From: Methanolobus sp. UBA474
GTDB lineage: Archaea > Halobacteriota > Methanosarcinia > Methanosarcinales > Methanosarcinaceae
DNA: 15,500 bases
NCBI GenBank assembly: GCA_002501695.1
Contig: DANZ01000015.1
Location: forward strand, 1 to 15,500
Direction of reading: 5' to 3'
Shown here: one piece after another, positions 1 to 5,975 of the stretch
How the letters are laid out: each line of letters opens with the position of its first letter
Position numbering within the stretch: position 1 is the stretch's first letter
Notes under the pieces: generated by a model
What the model was told of the DNA's origin: nothing
What the model saw: the letters and a program-made list of their open reading frames with translations, nothing else
The model's database searches: none
Position numbers and translations under genes: made by a program

Positions 1-713
1 GTTGTCCTGCCTGTACTGCCCAGAATCCTATAATGGAGGAAATTGCAGCTGAGTATAAGGATAAAGCCAGCGTCATGTACATCGATACAAGGAATGTCCG
101 CTCTGTAGCTGTAAGTTTTGGTATTGATTATGTTCCCGATTCCTTTGTCATTGTGGATATAGAGGATGGCCAATACATATACATGGGAACCGACGGACAG
201 AAGACGACAGACAGAAGCAGTGCCAGGTTTACGGGGCTGACAAGGAAGGCGAAACTGGAGGCAGTTCTTGACCAGGCCATCGGAGTCCGGCAGGAAGAAG
301 CTAACCCGGCCGAGATGAGTGAGAAAGTGGGAATGATAGAGATCATCAGCCTTGAAGATATGAATCAGACACTGGTTAACGGACCTGTGCTTGTGGAGAT
401 CGGTTCTGAGAGCTGTTCTTCCTGTGTTGCCCAGAAACCTATAATGGAAGAGATAGCAACCGAATACCAGGAAGACGCCAGTATCGTATATGTTGATACA
501 AAAAGGGCCAGAGAGCTTGCTGTATGGTTTGGCGCCATTTATGTCCCTGACTCTTTTATCATTGTGAATATCGAAGATGGAAAATATGTTTACATGAGAA
601 CTGACGGGCAAACGACAAACGACAGGAATAGCGCCAGATTCCTTGGAAAGGCCGAGAAAGGGATTCTTATGGAAACACTTGACAAAGCCATAGAGGCCCG
701 GCAGGCAGCTTAA
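1..713 (+). CDS. Tandem thioredoxin-like domain protein (5' end outside window)
   Basis: The reading frame is open from base 3, so the gene starts before the window. What is visible is two copies of a thioredoxin-like domain about 137 residues apart. Each begins with a CxxC redox motif: CPAC at bases 3-14 and CSSC at 414-425. Each motif is followed by a similar block (xAQxPIMEEIAxEY), then a VDT/IDT strand, a YVPDSF segment holding the likely cis-proline, and an (I/V)EDG(K/Q)Y(V/I)YM strand. The two copies are clearly homologous, so the gene arose by internal duplication. Thioredoxin-fold proteins with CxxC exchange disulfides; the partner is probably the CcdA-like membrane protein that starts 3 bp downstream and could pass electrons to it. 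Whether there is a signal peptide or lipobox cannot be seen because the N-terminus is missing. The first in-frame ATG (base 33) lies inside domain 1, after its CxxC, and is not the true start. Confidence 0.85.
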   Translation, partial: CPACTAQNPIMEEIAAEYKDKASVMYIDTRNVRSVAVSFGIDYVPDSFVIVDIEDGQYIYMGTDGQKTTDRSSARFTGLTRKAKLEAVLDQAIGVRQEEANPAEMSEKVGMIEIISLEDMNQTLVNGPVLVEIGSESCSSCVAQKPIMEEIATEYQEDASIVYVDTKRARELAVWFGAIYVPDSFIIVNIEDGKYVYMRTDGQTTNDRNSARFLGKAEKGILMETLDKAIEARQAA

Positions 714-716
714 CCT

Positions 717-1373
717 ATGTATACTGATACATTTACATTAGATCCGCTTGCATCTTTTCTCGCTGGCGTGATAAGTATACTCTCTCCCTGCGTACTTCCT
801 CTACTTCCGGTCATCCTGGCATATTCTGCCGGTCAGAGCAGGCTCAGGCCCTTTGCAATTGTTCTGGGGCTCAGCTTCTCATTCACACTTATGGGTATAA
901 CTGCATCTGCCTTTGGTGCGGTCTTTCAGGCATATATCGAGGGCTTCAGAATACTTGCCGAACTACTGATAATAGCACTTGGCCTCTCGATGCTGGCAGA
1001 TTATGAACTCTTCAGTGCCTTTACCGGATATATCGGAAACCTGCATGTGGAGAAAAAAGGCATCTTTGGCGGACTGCTGGTTGGTGCTTCGCTGGGGATA
1101 GTCTGGATTCCCTGTGTGGGGCCAATACTCGGATCAATACTTACGTATGTTGCACTTGAGGGAAACATCGCTTACGGAGCAACACACCTTTTAATCTATT
1201 CCATAGGCTTTGCCGTACCTATGTTGCTGATCGCCTATTTCGCCAACCTTTCATCTGCAAGGCTGGGTGAAATATCAAGATATGACCTCAAGCTGAAAAA
1301 ACTAGTGGGTCTTGTGCTTGTAGTTGCAGGCCTCTGGATGGTATATAGCAATCACATTATTGCTTATATATGA
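717..1373 (+). CDS. CcdA-family membrane thiol-disulfide electron carrier
   Basis: This 218-residue, very hydrophobic protein has about six predicted membrane helices, the usual size for a minimal CcdA/DsbD-beta protein. CcdA proteins carry reducing power across the membrane through two intramembrane cysteines. Both are visible: C25 in SPCVLPLLP (the proline-flanked motif of helix 1) and C133 in IPCVGP (the matching motif of the second half), consistent with the family's inverted-repeat fold. The ATG at 717 is 3 bp after the stop of the tandem thioredoxin gene, so the two are almost certainly co-transcribed and probably form one redox relay. The substrate cannot be told from sequence: in other organisms such pairs serve cytochrome c maturation or repair of extracytoplasmic disulfides, and no cytochrome c gene is in the window. 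Confidence 0.9.
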   Translation: MYTDTFTLDPLASFLAGVISILSPCVLPLLPVILAYSAGQSRLRPFAIVLGLSFSFTLMGITASAFGAVFQAYIEGFRILAELLIIALGLSMLADYELFSAFTGYIGNLHVEKKGIFGGLLVGASLGIVWIPCVGPILGSILTYVALEGNIAYGATHLLIYSIGFAVPMLLIAYFANLSSARLGEISRYDLKLKKLVGLVLVVAGLWMVYSNHIIAYI

Positions 1374-1430
1374 ATTTTTAATTTACGGAGCGCTCTCATC
1401 AAAAACAAATAAGATATGCTCTTTTTATAG
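1374..1430 (+). terminator. Possible T-rich terminator after the thioredoxin/CcdA pair
   Basis: Just after the ccdA-like stop there are two short T-tracts, at 1376-1379 and 1422-1426, with an 8-bp perfect palindrome (GAGCGCTC, 1388-1395) between them. Archaeal transcription often ends at T-rich stretches. The signal is weak. Confidence 0.35.
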
Positions 1431-1448
1431 AACTATAATGGTATATTG

Positions 1449-1489
1449 AAAAAAAGAAAAGGCGAATGTGTTCACTCAGTGACACATTC
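1449..1489 (-). terminator. Hairpin and T-tract ending the cbi operon
   Basis: Read on the minus strand, an inverted repeat (GAATGTG ... CACATTC arms, 1464-1489, extended inward by TCACT/AGTGA) overlaps the last codons and stop of cbiC and is followed by a run of seven T and then four T (1449-1460). This is the layout of a stem-loop plus T-tract terminator and fits the end of the minus-strand cobalamin run facing the ccdA-like gene. Confidence 0.6.
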
Positions 1490-2206
1490 ATCTTCATTTG
1501 CTATTGCCACAAGTTCATTGACGCAGGAAACTGCCATGGGAGTGCCGCCGCGTGTTCCCACGCATGTGATAGATGGAACATCCATGTTCCTGATGACCTC
1601 CTTTGACTCTGCGGCATTGACAAATCCCACAGGGGTGCCTACGATGATAGCCGGCCTGATACCATGCTCTATCATCCTGCAGACTGCAAGTGCAGCCGAA
1701 GGTGCGTTACCGATAGCTACAATGGAGCCCTCGAGAATATCTTTACACTTAAGGAAGCCTGCAGCGGTCCTGGTGATACCGTGCTTGCGGGCCAGTTCTG
1801 CATCTTCGTCCTTATCGAGCACACAGATGATCTCACATTTGTGACCCCTTTTTGTGATGCCGGCTTCCACCATTCTGATATCAACGAGGATAGGAGCTCC
1901 TCTTTTGATAGCCTCGACACCGGCCTTGATGGCATCGTCTGTTATGCGCATTATATCCGCAACCGAAGGATCGCCCGTGGAAACCACGCAGCGTTGCTTT
2001 ATGCGGTCTTCAGGAGTCTCATCGCCTACAAGTTTGCGGGCTATGTTGCGACTGGTCATGTAGATTGCCTTTGCCTCATCGGTCTGTGCTCCAAGGTCGT
2101 TGCAGATGCCAATGAGTTCAGGGTCCATGTCTGTGGTGAACTCTACGAGTTCTTCCATAGCAGTATCATTTTTACCTTTACCGGGTTTGCTGGATTCAGT
2201 AGTCAT
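1472..2206 (-). CDS. cbiC: Cobalt-precorrin-8 methylmutase CbiC
   Basis: The enzyme moves the methyl group from C11 to C12 of cobalt-precorrin-8 to give cobyrinate. The 244-residue protein shows the family signatures in order: a KxGxP-like GAPILVDIRMVEAGI block (about 103-117), AIGNAPSAAL (about 164-173), TPVGFVNAAESKE, and a C-terminal GTRGGTPMA. It is somewhat longer than bacterial CobH (about 210) because of extra N-terminal sequence. Oddity: where CobH has its catalytic histidine (RMVHACG), this protein reads RCVVSTG, so V75 takes the histidine position. The gene is last in the minus-strand cbi run; its ATG lies inside the end of cbiH (11-bp overlap, ATGACTACTGA) and has AGGA just upstream. 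A second ATG at residue 17 has no well-spaced ribosome site. Family assignment is secure; the catalytic residue is open. Confidence 0.92.
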   Translation of the reverse strand: MTTESSKPGKGKNDTAMEELVEFTTDMDPELIGICNDLGAQTDEAKAIYMTSRNIARKLVGDETPEDRIKQRCVVSTGDPSVADIMRITDDAIKAGVEAIKRGAPILVDIRMVEAGITKRGHKCEIICVLDKDEDAELARKHGITRTAAGFLKCKDILEGSIVAIGNAPSAALAVCRMIEHGIRPAIIVGTPVGFVNAAESKEVIRNMDVPSITCVGTRGGTPMAVSCVNELVAIANEDECVTE

Positions 2207-2999
2207 ATTTCCTGTGATACCCCCTTGGAGTGATTATCCTCTTACCAAACGATGTCTCCCATATACGGGAGTCATTGGTAGTGATAAGGATGGTGGTGCT
2301 CATGTCCACCCAGTCATTATGATCAAGTACCTCGCCAAGGGTTGTGACAATATAGTCCTGGTCCTTCTCCCTCAGGGCGTTCTTTACAAGGCCCACAGGC
2401 ACGGAATCATCCTTATGGCGTCTGATTATTTCTATGGCCCTTGAGAAATTGGAATTGCGCTGGCGGCTCTTCGGGTTGTACAGGGACATGACAAAATCTG
2501 CGGATGCTGCTGCATCAAGTCTTTTCTCGATAACTTCCCAGGGCGTCAGCAGGTCACTGAGACTCACAGTACAAAAGTCGTTAACTATGGGAGCACCCAG
2601 AACACTGGCTGCGGCTGTGATAGCCGTTACACCGGGCAATACTTCTATCTCAACACCTAGGTTAGCGTGCTCTGCCACTTCAAGCACAAGGCCTGCCATG
2701 CCATAGATATTGGCGTCCCCGCCGCTGATCATGGATACTACGTTATCCTGTGCAAGCTCCACGGCCTTGCGCGCACGGTCGACCTCTTTACCCATTGCAC
2801 TGCGGACAATGTTCTGCTTGCCCAGCAGGCTTGCCATCTGATCAAGATAAGTACCGTTGCCGACAATATAATCGGAATTCAGTATGACCTCTCTTGCCTT
2901 TACAGTAAGCTGTTCCACAGAACCCGGGCCTATACCTATGATGTAGAGCCGTCCTTTCCCGGATGCCTCACTCTGCGATTGCGATTGTGATCCTGCCAT
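2196..2999 (-). CDS. cbiH: Cobalt-precorrin-3 C17-methyltransferase CbiH (CobJ family)
   Basis: This SAM-dependent tetrapyrrole methylase methylates C17 with ring contraction. In the 267-residue protein the methylase motifs run in order: IGIGPGSVEQLT (glycine loop, about 21-32), SGGDANIYGM (about 91-100), EVLPGVTAITAAASVLGAPIVNDF (about 118-141), then SDLLTPWEVIEKRL and DFVMSLYNPKSRQR, which are typical of CobJ/CbiH and separate it from CbiF and CbiL. The N-terminus carries a short SQSQSQSE low-complexity stretch. The ATG at 2999 is the only canonical start before the methylase core, and has AAGGA about 9 nt upstream; this makes the gene overlap the end of the upstream cbiG-C by 32 bp, which suggests translational coupling. 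It overlaps cbiC by 11 bp at its other end. Confidence 0.95.
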   Translation of the reverse strand: MAGSQSQSQSEASGKGRLYIIGIGPGSVEQLTVKAREVILNSDYIVGNGTYLDQMASLLGKQNIVRSAMGKEVDRARKAVELAQDNVVSMISGGDANIYGMAGLVLEVAEHANLGVEIEVLPGVTAITAAASVLGAPIVNDFCTVSLSDLLTPWEVIEKRLDAAASADFVMSLYNPKSRQRNSNFSRAIEIIRRHKDDSVPVGLVKNALREKDQDYIVTTLGEVLDHNDWVDMSTTILITTNDSRIWETSFGKRIITPRGYHRKYDY

Positions 3000-3321
3000 A
3001 AACTTTCTTCCTTAGTATAAGTTCTTTTTTTTCCGATAGCGCCAGTGCAGCCGGTTCTGCCACACCTGTAAGCCCGAAGCGTTTTGCCTGCGAATCAGAC
3101 GGCGCATCATACCTGTTCAATTCATCGTGATCTATGAACCTTAATTCGATCCCAAGAACCCTTGATGCCTCATGAAGACCCTCTTCGTTCTCTTTTAACT
3201 TTGCGGAGGCAAGCACCTGCACATCAGCGATGTCCCTTCCAAGTTCTGCCAGAGCGCTGTGCACGGCATCTATGGCTTCCTGACCGCTGACACCCCTGCG
3301 GGCTCCGATACCTATTATCAT
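2968..3321 (-). CDS. cbiG: CbiG C-terminal domain protein (CobE/CbiG_C-like), separate gene
   Basis: CbiG (cobalt-precorrin-5A hydrolase) opens the ring-A lactone and releases acetaldehyde. This 117-residue gene encodes only the C-terminal domain, recognised by the opening MIIGIGARRGVSGQEAIDAVHSAL (family form GIGxRxG...), ASAKLKENEEGL, and the FGLTGVAEPAALAL block. The same domain stands alone as CobE in the aerobic pathway. The start overlaps the stop of cbiG-N in an ATGA (3318-3321), so the break is a clean gene split, not a frameshift: the downstream frame has its own ATG with AAGG upstream, and the two domains are both intact. The products probably work as a complex. Its 3' end overlaps cbiH by 32 bp. 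Confidence 0.88.
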   Translation of the reverse strand: MIIGIGARRGVSGQEAIDAVHSALAELGRDIADVQVLASAKLKENEEGLHEASRVLGIELRFIDHDELNRYDAPSDSQAKRFGLTGVAEPAALALSEKKELILRKKVYGRITIAIAE

Positions 3322-3764
3322 GGATTCTCTGCCTTCTCTTTTTTAAGGACGGATACATCGTCGCCGACGATCACTATCCGGGGCCCTTTTATCTCAAGGA
3401 CTTCCACATCCTGCTCCAGCAGGGCGCAGTTGACCTGCACAGTGGAGGCCTTGTTAACGATATCACAGCCTAGGGATCTGGCAATACCTTCCACAGAATT
3501 GCGGTTATGCACTTCGGTGGCTGTCGTGATGACCGGTATGGGCCCTATCTCCGATATCTTCCTGACCAGCTCATTGCCGCCGTGGTGGCCGCCCAGAAGG
3601 GATATGGCGAAATTCATATTGGAATCCACGACCACTACTGCCGGGTCTTTCCACTTGTCCTGGACCAGAGGCGCGATATCACGCACGACTATCCCGGTGG
3701 CAAAGACCGCCACGATGGAGTCATAATCCTCGAATGCCTTCCTGAAGATATCCTTCCCGTACAT
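3318..3764 (-). CDS. cbiG: CbiG N-terminal/central part, start uncertain
   Basis: From the ATG at 3764 the product is 148 residues and holds the core of CbiG: VAVFATGIVVRDIAPL, DPAVVVVDSN, LLGGHHGGNELVRKI and VITTATEV, all family signatures for the cobalt-precorrin-5A lactone hydrolase. The frame stays open upstream, and there it reads RTAVITFERNLEVAQRIAEHLEADVL, which looks like the normal first beta strand and helix of CbiG. No ATG, GTG or TTG occurs in that stretch. The best alternative is an ATA at 3830-3828 that overlaps the cbiF stop as ATAA, mirroring the ATGA and GTGA joins elsewhere in this run. So either a rare start codon is used, or translation begins at 3764 and the protein lacks about 22-26 residues, or the sequence has an error here. 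A GAGG lies about 11 nt before the 3764 ATG. Confidence 0.85.
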   Translation of the reverse strand: MYGKDIFRKAFEDYDSIVAVFATGIVVRDIAPLVQDKWKDPAVVVVDSNMNFAISLLGGHHGGNELVRKISEIGPIPVITTATEVHNRNSVEGIARSLGCDIVNKASTVQVNCALLEQDVEVLEIKGPRIVIVGDDVSVLKKEKAENP

Positions 3765-3839
3765 CAGGACATCGGCCTCAAGGTGCTCTGCAATGCGCTG
3801 TGCAACCTCCAGATTGCGCTCAAAGGTTATGACAGCGGT
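3765..3839 (-). other. In-frame coding-like extension of cbiG-N without a canonical start
   Basis: These 25 codons upstream of the cbiG-N ATG continue the same frame and match the expected N-terminal strand and helix of CbiG (TAVITFERNLEVAQRIAEHL). They overlap the last codons of cbiF. The only start-like codon near the expected position is ATA at 3830-3828. Confidence 0.6.
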
Positions 3840-4561
3840 TCTTGTGCCACTCCGTATAAGTAAGACCTCCCGTAGTTCACAGGGTCCACAACTCCGCCGA
3901 TAAGTATCATGGCTGAACGTTTGACACCTGCTTCTTTTACCTTGCCTGCAATATCGGCCACTGTTCCCTTTATTATCTTCTGGTCAGGCCATGAGGCATG
4001 GAAGACGACCGCCACAGGAGTTTCAGGAGGGTACTCCACCTTTTCCATGATCTCCTCGATCTTCTGGGTTCCCAGGAAAACAGCCATGGTCGCATTATGC
4101 CTGGAAAGCTCCCTGATCTGGTCCTTCTCCAGGGTCTTGCCTGCCGGCCGTGTGATTATAAGGGTCTCTGATACATTGTTCAGCGTCAGCTGTGTCTGCA
4201 GTGCGGCAGCGGTAGCGAAAACGGAAGACACACCGGGGATTATCTCTATCTCCACACCTGCTTCCTTCAGTTCCTCCATCTGTTCCACGATGGAGCCGTA
4301 GAGGGAGGGGTCACCGCTGTGCAGCCTCACTACTTTCTTACCAGCCCTCAGGTTGTCAAGAATGAGCTTGTTGGTCTCATCCAGGGTCAGGCCGTAACTG
4401 TCTATCTTTTCTCCCCTGGAGTAATCAAGCACTTTGGGGTTCACGAGTGAGCCTGCATATATCACCAGGTCCGCCTCTTCCAGCAGTTCACGGCCTGCAA
4501 CGGTTATATATTTCTCATTGCCAGGGCCCGAACCTACAAAATATACCTTATTATTTGTCAT
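3827..4561 (-). CDS. cbiF: Cobalt-precorrin-4 C11-methyltransferase CbiF (CobM family)
   Basis: This SAM-dependent methylase acts on C11. With the chosen start it is 244 residues, close to the family length of about 250. Motifs in order: VYFVGSGPGNEKYITVAG (glycine loop), DLVIYAGSLVNPKVL (a CbiF/CobM signature), VVRLHSGDPSLYGSI, IEIIPGVSSVFATAAAL, LIITRPAGKT, MAVFLGTQKIEEIM and PVAVVFHASWPDQ. Two starts compete. A GTG at 4582 overlaps the cbiL stop as GTGA but has its AAGGA immediately adjacent with no spacing. The ATG at 4561 has AGGAG seven bases upstream and gives MTNNKVYFVGSGPG, the usual CbiF N-terminus; I chose it. The 3' end overlaps the likely start region of cbiG-N. Confidence 0.95.
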   Translation of the reverse strand: MTNNKVYFVGSGPGNEKYITVAGRELLEEADLVIYAGSLVNPKVLDYSRGEKIDSYGLTLDETNKLILDNLRAGKKVVRLHSGDPSLYGSIVEQMEELKEAGVEIEIIPGVSSVFATAAALQTQLTLNNVSETLIITRPAGKTLEKDQIRELSRHNATMAVFLGTQKIEEIMEKVEYPPETPVAVVFHASWPDQKIIKGTVADIAGKVKEAGVKRSAMILIGGVVDPVNYGRSYLYGVAQEPLS

Positions 4562-4578
4562 TGTGATGCTCCTGTGAG

Positions 4579-5190
4579 TCACTCCTTCTCAGCAAAGATG
4601 ATGCTGAAATAGTTCCCCTTCTCAGGGATCTTCTCTTGCTCCTTTACGATCACTTCGTCCTGGCTGAAGAGCCTCTCCGCGAATGTGAATTTACTATAGC
4701 CTTCCTTTTTGAAGGAGTCGATGATCTCGAGAGGCCTGCTGGCCTTTAGCCTTATCTTGTACTTGCTGTCAGAACCATCGCTTACCTCAAAGGAAGCATC
4801 CACTTCCGCACCGGTCCGTGCGGCAAAGGATGTTATGGAACTGATGCCCGGAATGGTCGCGGTCTCCACATCAGGATACAGCCTTTTCATCACACGTTTC
4901 AGGTGAGTGAATGTGGAGAAAAAGTTGGGGTCCCCGATAAGACCGAAGGAAACAAGGTTATCCCGGGACTCTTCAGCGATCAGTTCGGCATTCTTCTTCC
5001 AGACAGCGTTGAGCACATTATAATCGGTCAGCATGGGGAAGTCCATGATCTCAGCCTGCGCATAAGGCGCCACCAGTTCTGCTGCAAGGCGGCCGGGAAC
5101 GTAGACCTTATAGCTCTTTTTCAGGGTTTCGACAGCTTTCAATGTCAGAAGTTCCGGGTCACCGGGTCCAAGTCCTACTCCAACAAGCAT
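4579..5190 (-). CDS. cbiL: Cobalt-precorrin-2 C20-methyltransferase CbiL (CobI family)
   Basis: This enzyme adds the C20 methyl to cobalt-precorrin-2, the first committed methylation of the cobalamin branch. In the 203-residue protein: VGVGLGPGDPELLTLKAVETLK (glycine loop, residues 3-24, with the DPELLTLKA typical of CbiL), YKVYVPGR, LVSFGLIGDPNFFSTFTHL (the CbiL version of the second SAM motif), and TIPGISSITSFAARTG. It is shorter than many CobI proteins (about 230-245) but all core motifs are present. GGTGA lies 7 nt before the ATG at 5190. A 60-bp A/T-rich gap separates it from cbiT upstream, so it may also have its own promoter. It runs into cbiF with a 4-bp overlap or 17-bp gap, depending on the cbiF start. 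Confidence 0.95.
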   Translation of the reverse strand: MLVGVGLGPGDPELLTLKAVETLKKSYKVYVPGRLAAELVAPYAQAEIMDFPMLTDYNVLNAVWKKNAELIAEESRDNLVSFGLIGDPNFFSTFTHLKRVMKRLYPDVETATIPGISSITSFAARTGAEVDASFEVSDGSDSKYKIRLKASRPLEIIDSFKKEGYSKFTFAERLFSQDEVIVKEQEKIPEKGNYFSIIFAEKE

Positions 5191-5250
5191 TTTTTGATCA
5201 CCATACGCTTACATTGAGCTTATTATAATTTTACCATAAGTTGACTATAA

Positions 5251-5826
5251 TTATCGATAATCGTTACAATACTGGTTTTTGCCTGATCTGCCGACAATGA
5301 TGTATACAGGGTTCTCAGGCTTGAACATGGTCTCGCCGGTCAGCGGCGCACCACGCGACACTATAATGTGCAGCACCTCATCGAATAAGCCAAGTTCTTT
5401 TAACTTGTTTATTACATTTACGACTGTTTCGATCCTGACCGCATTCACCACAATGCTCCTGGCCTTCTTCTCTGCAAGGACCTCAAGCACCCTGGAGATG
5501 TTCTTCGTACCGCCGATAAATGCACATCCGATACTTCCAACCGATTGCTTGCTCAGGATGTCTGAAGACTCACCTGAATACAGGGTAACGTTTTCGACGT
5601 TGAAGGAACTGAAATTCGTCCTTGCGACCTCGATGGCCTCTTCCCTGGCATCAATGGCATGAATTCTCAGATCGCGCACCATCCTGCTGGCTTCGATAGA
5701 TACAGCACCTGTGCCGCAGCCAATATCGAAAAAACTATCCCCGTTTTTTAAATCAAGTTTAGATAGGGATATTGCAATTATCTCGGGTTTTGTAGGTCCG
5801 CCACTTACATGCAAAAGTTCAGTCAT
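5251..5826 (-). CDS. cbiT: Cobalt-precorrin-6B C15-methyltransferase (decarboxylating) CbiT
   Basis: CbiT methylates C15 (the partner C5 methylation is by CbiE) and removes the ring-C acetate carboxyl. This 191-residue Rossmann methyltransferase has GGPTKPEI near the N-terminus (the CbiT GPxTKxE motif), motif I DIGCGTGAVSIE at residues 34-45, an acidic SAM-ribose site near DARE, and FIGGTK, also typical of CbiT. The N-terminus is short: family members usually have about ten more residues before GPxTK, but an in-frame TAG lies five codons upstream of the ATG, so nothing longer is possible. AAGGTGG precedes the start. It heads the minus-strand cbi run and diverges from cobQ. cbiE is not in the window. 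Confidence 0.93.
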   Translation of the reverse strand: MTELLHVSGGPTKPEIIAISLSKLDLKNGDSFFDIGCGTGAVSIEASRMVRDLRIHAIDAREEAIEVARTNFSSFNVENVTLYSGESSDILSKQSVGSIGCAFIGGTKNISRVLEVLAEKKARSIVVNAVRIETVVNVINKLKELGLFDEVLHIIVSRGAPLTGETMFKPENPVYIIVGRSGKNQYCNDYR

Positions 5827-5837
5827 GTTCCACCTTA

Positions 5838-5892
5838 ACTAAGATAAACTGGAGTTAATTACTAAGATTAACCGGAGTTAAGTAGATATAAG
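5838..5892 (-). promoter_or_regulatory. cbiT promoter with 21-bp direct repeat (possible operator)
   Basis: Two 21-bp copies (5838-5858 and 5861-5881) match at 19 of 21 positions with a 23-bp period; each begins ACTAAGAT and ends GGAGTTAA. Each contains AGTTAA, and TTAACT occurs in reverse at 5835-5840, so the site has both direct and inverted character. Next to it, 5884-5892 reads as a TATA-like element (TTATATCT on the minus strand). A start about 25 bp downstream for cbiT would fall inside the repeats, the usual place for an archaeal repressor site. The regulator is unknown; the function is inferred. Confidence 0.45.
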
Positions 5893-5975
5893 TTGTCCCT
5901 CATAAAACTGTTGGACTATCCCAATATCCAGATCATCCTAACTTAAAAACTTCCAAACCTGAAGGGTTGTTCTAA

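Noticed and set aside
1664..2233. A 189-codon plus-strand open frame over cbiC
   Set aside because: Antisense to cbiC, with an unordered, Cys/His-rich translation typical of a shadow frame.
4562..4582. GTG start for cbiF giving seven extra residues
   Set aside because: The purine-rich site lies directly against the GTG, whereas the ATG at 4561 has AGGAG at proper spacing and gives the usual N-terminus. It cannot be fully excluded.
5827..5975. A cobalamin riboswitch in the cbiT-cobQ spacer
   Set aside because: No B12-box-like conserved core was seen, the spacer is too short for two divergent leaders, and such riboswitches are generally not found in methanogens.
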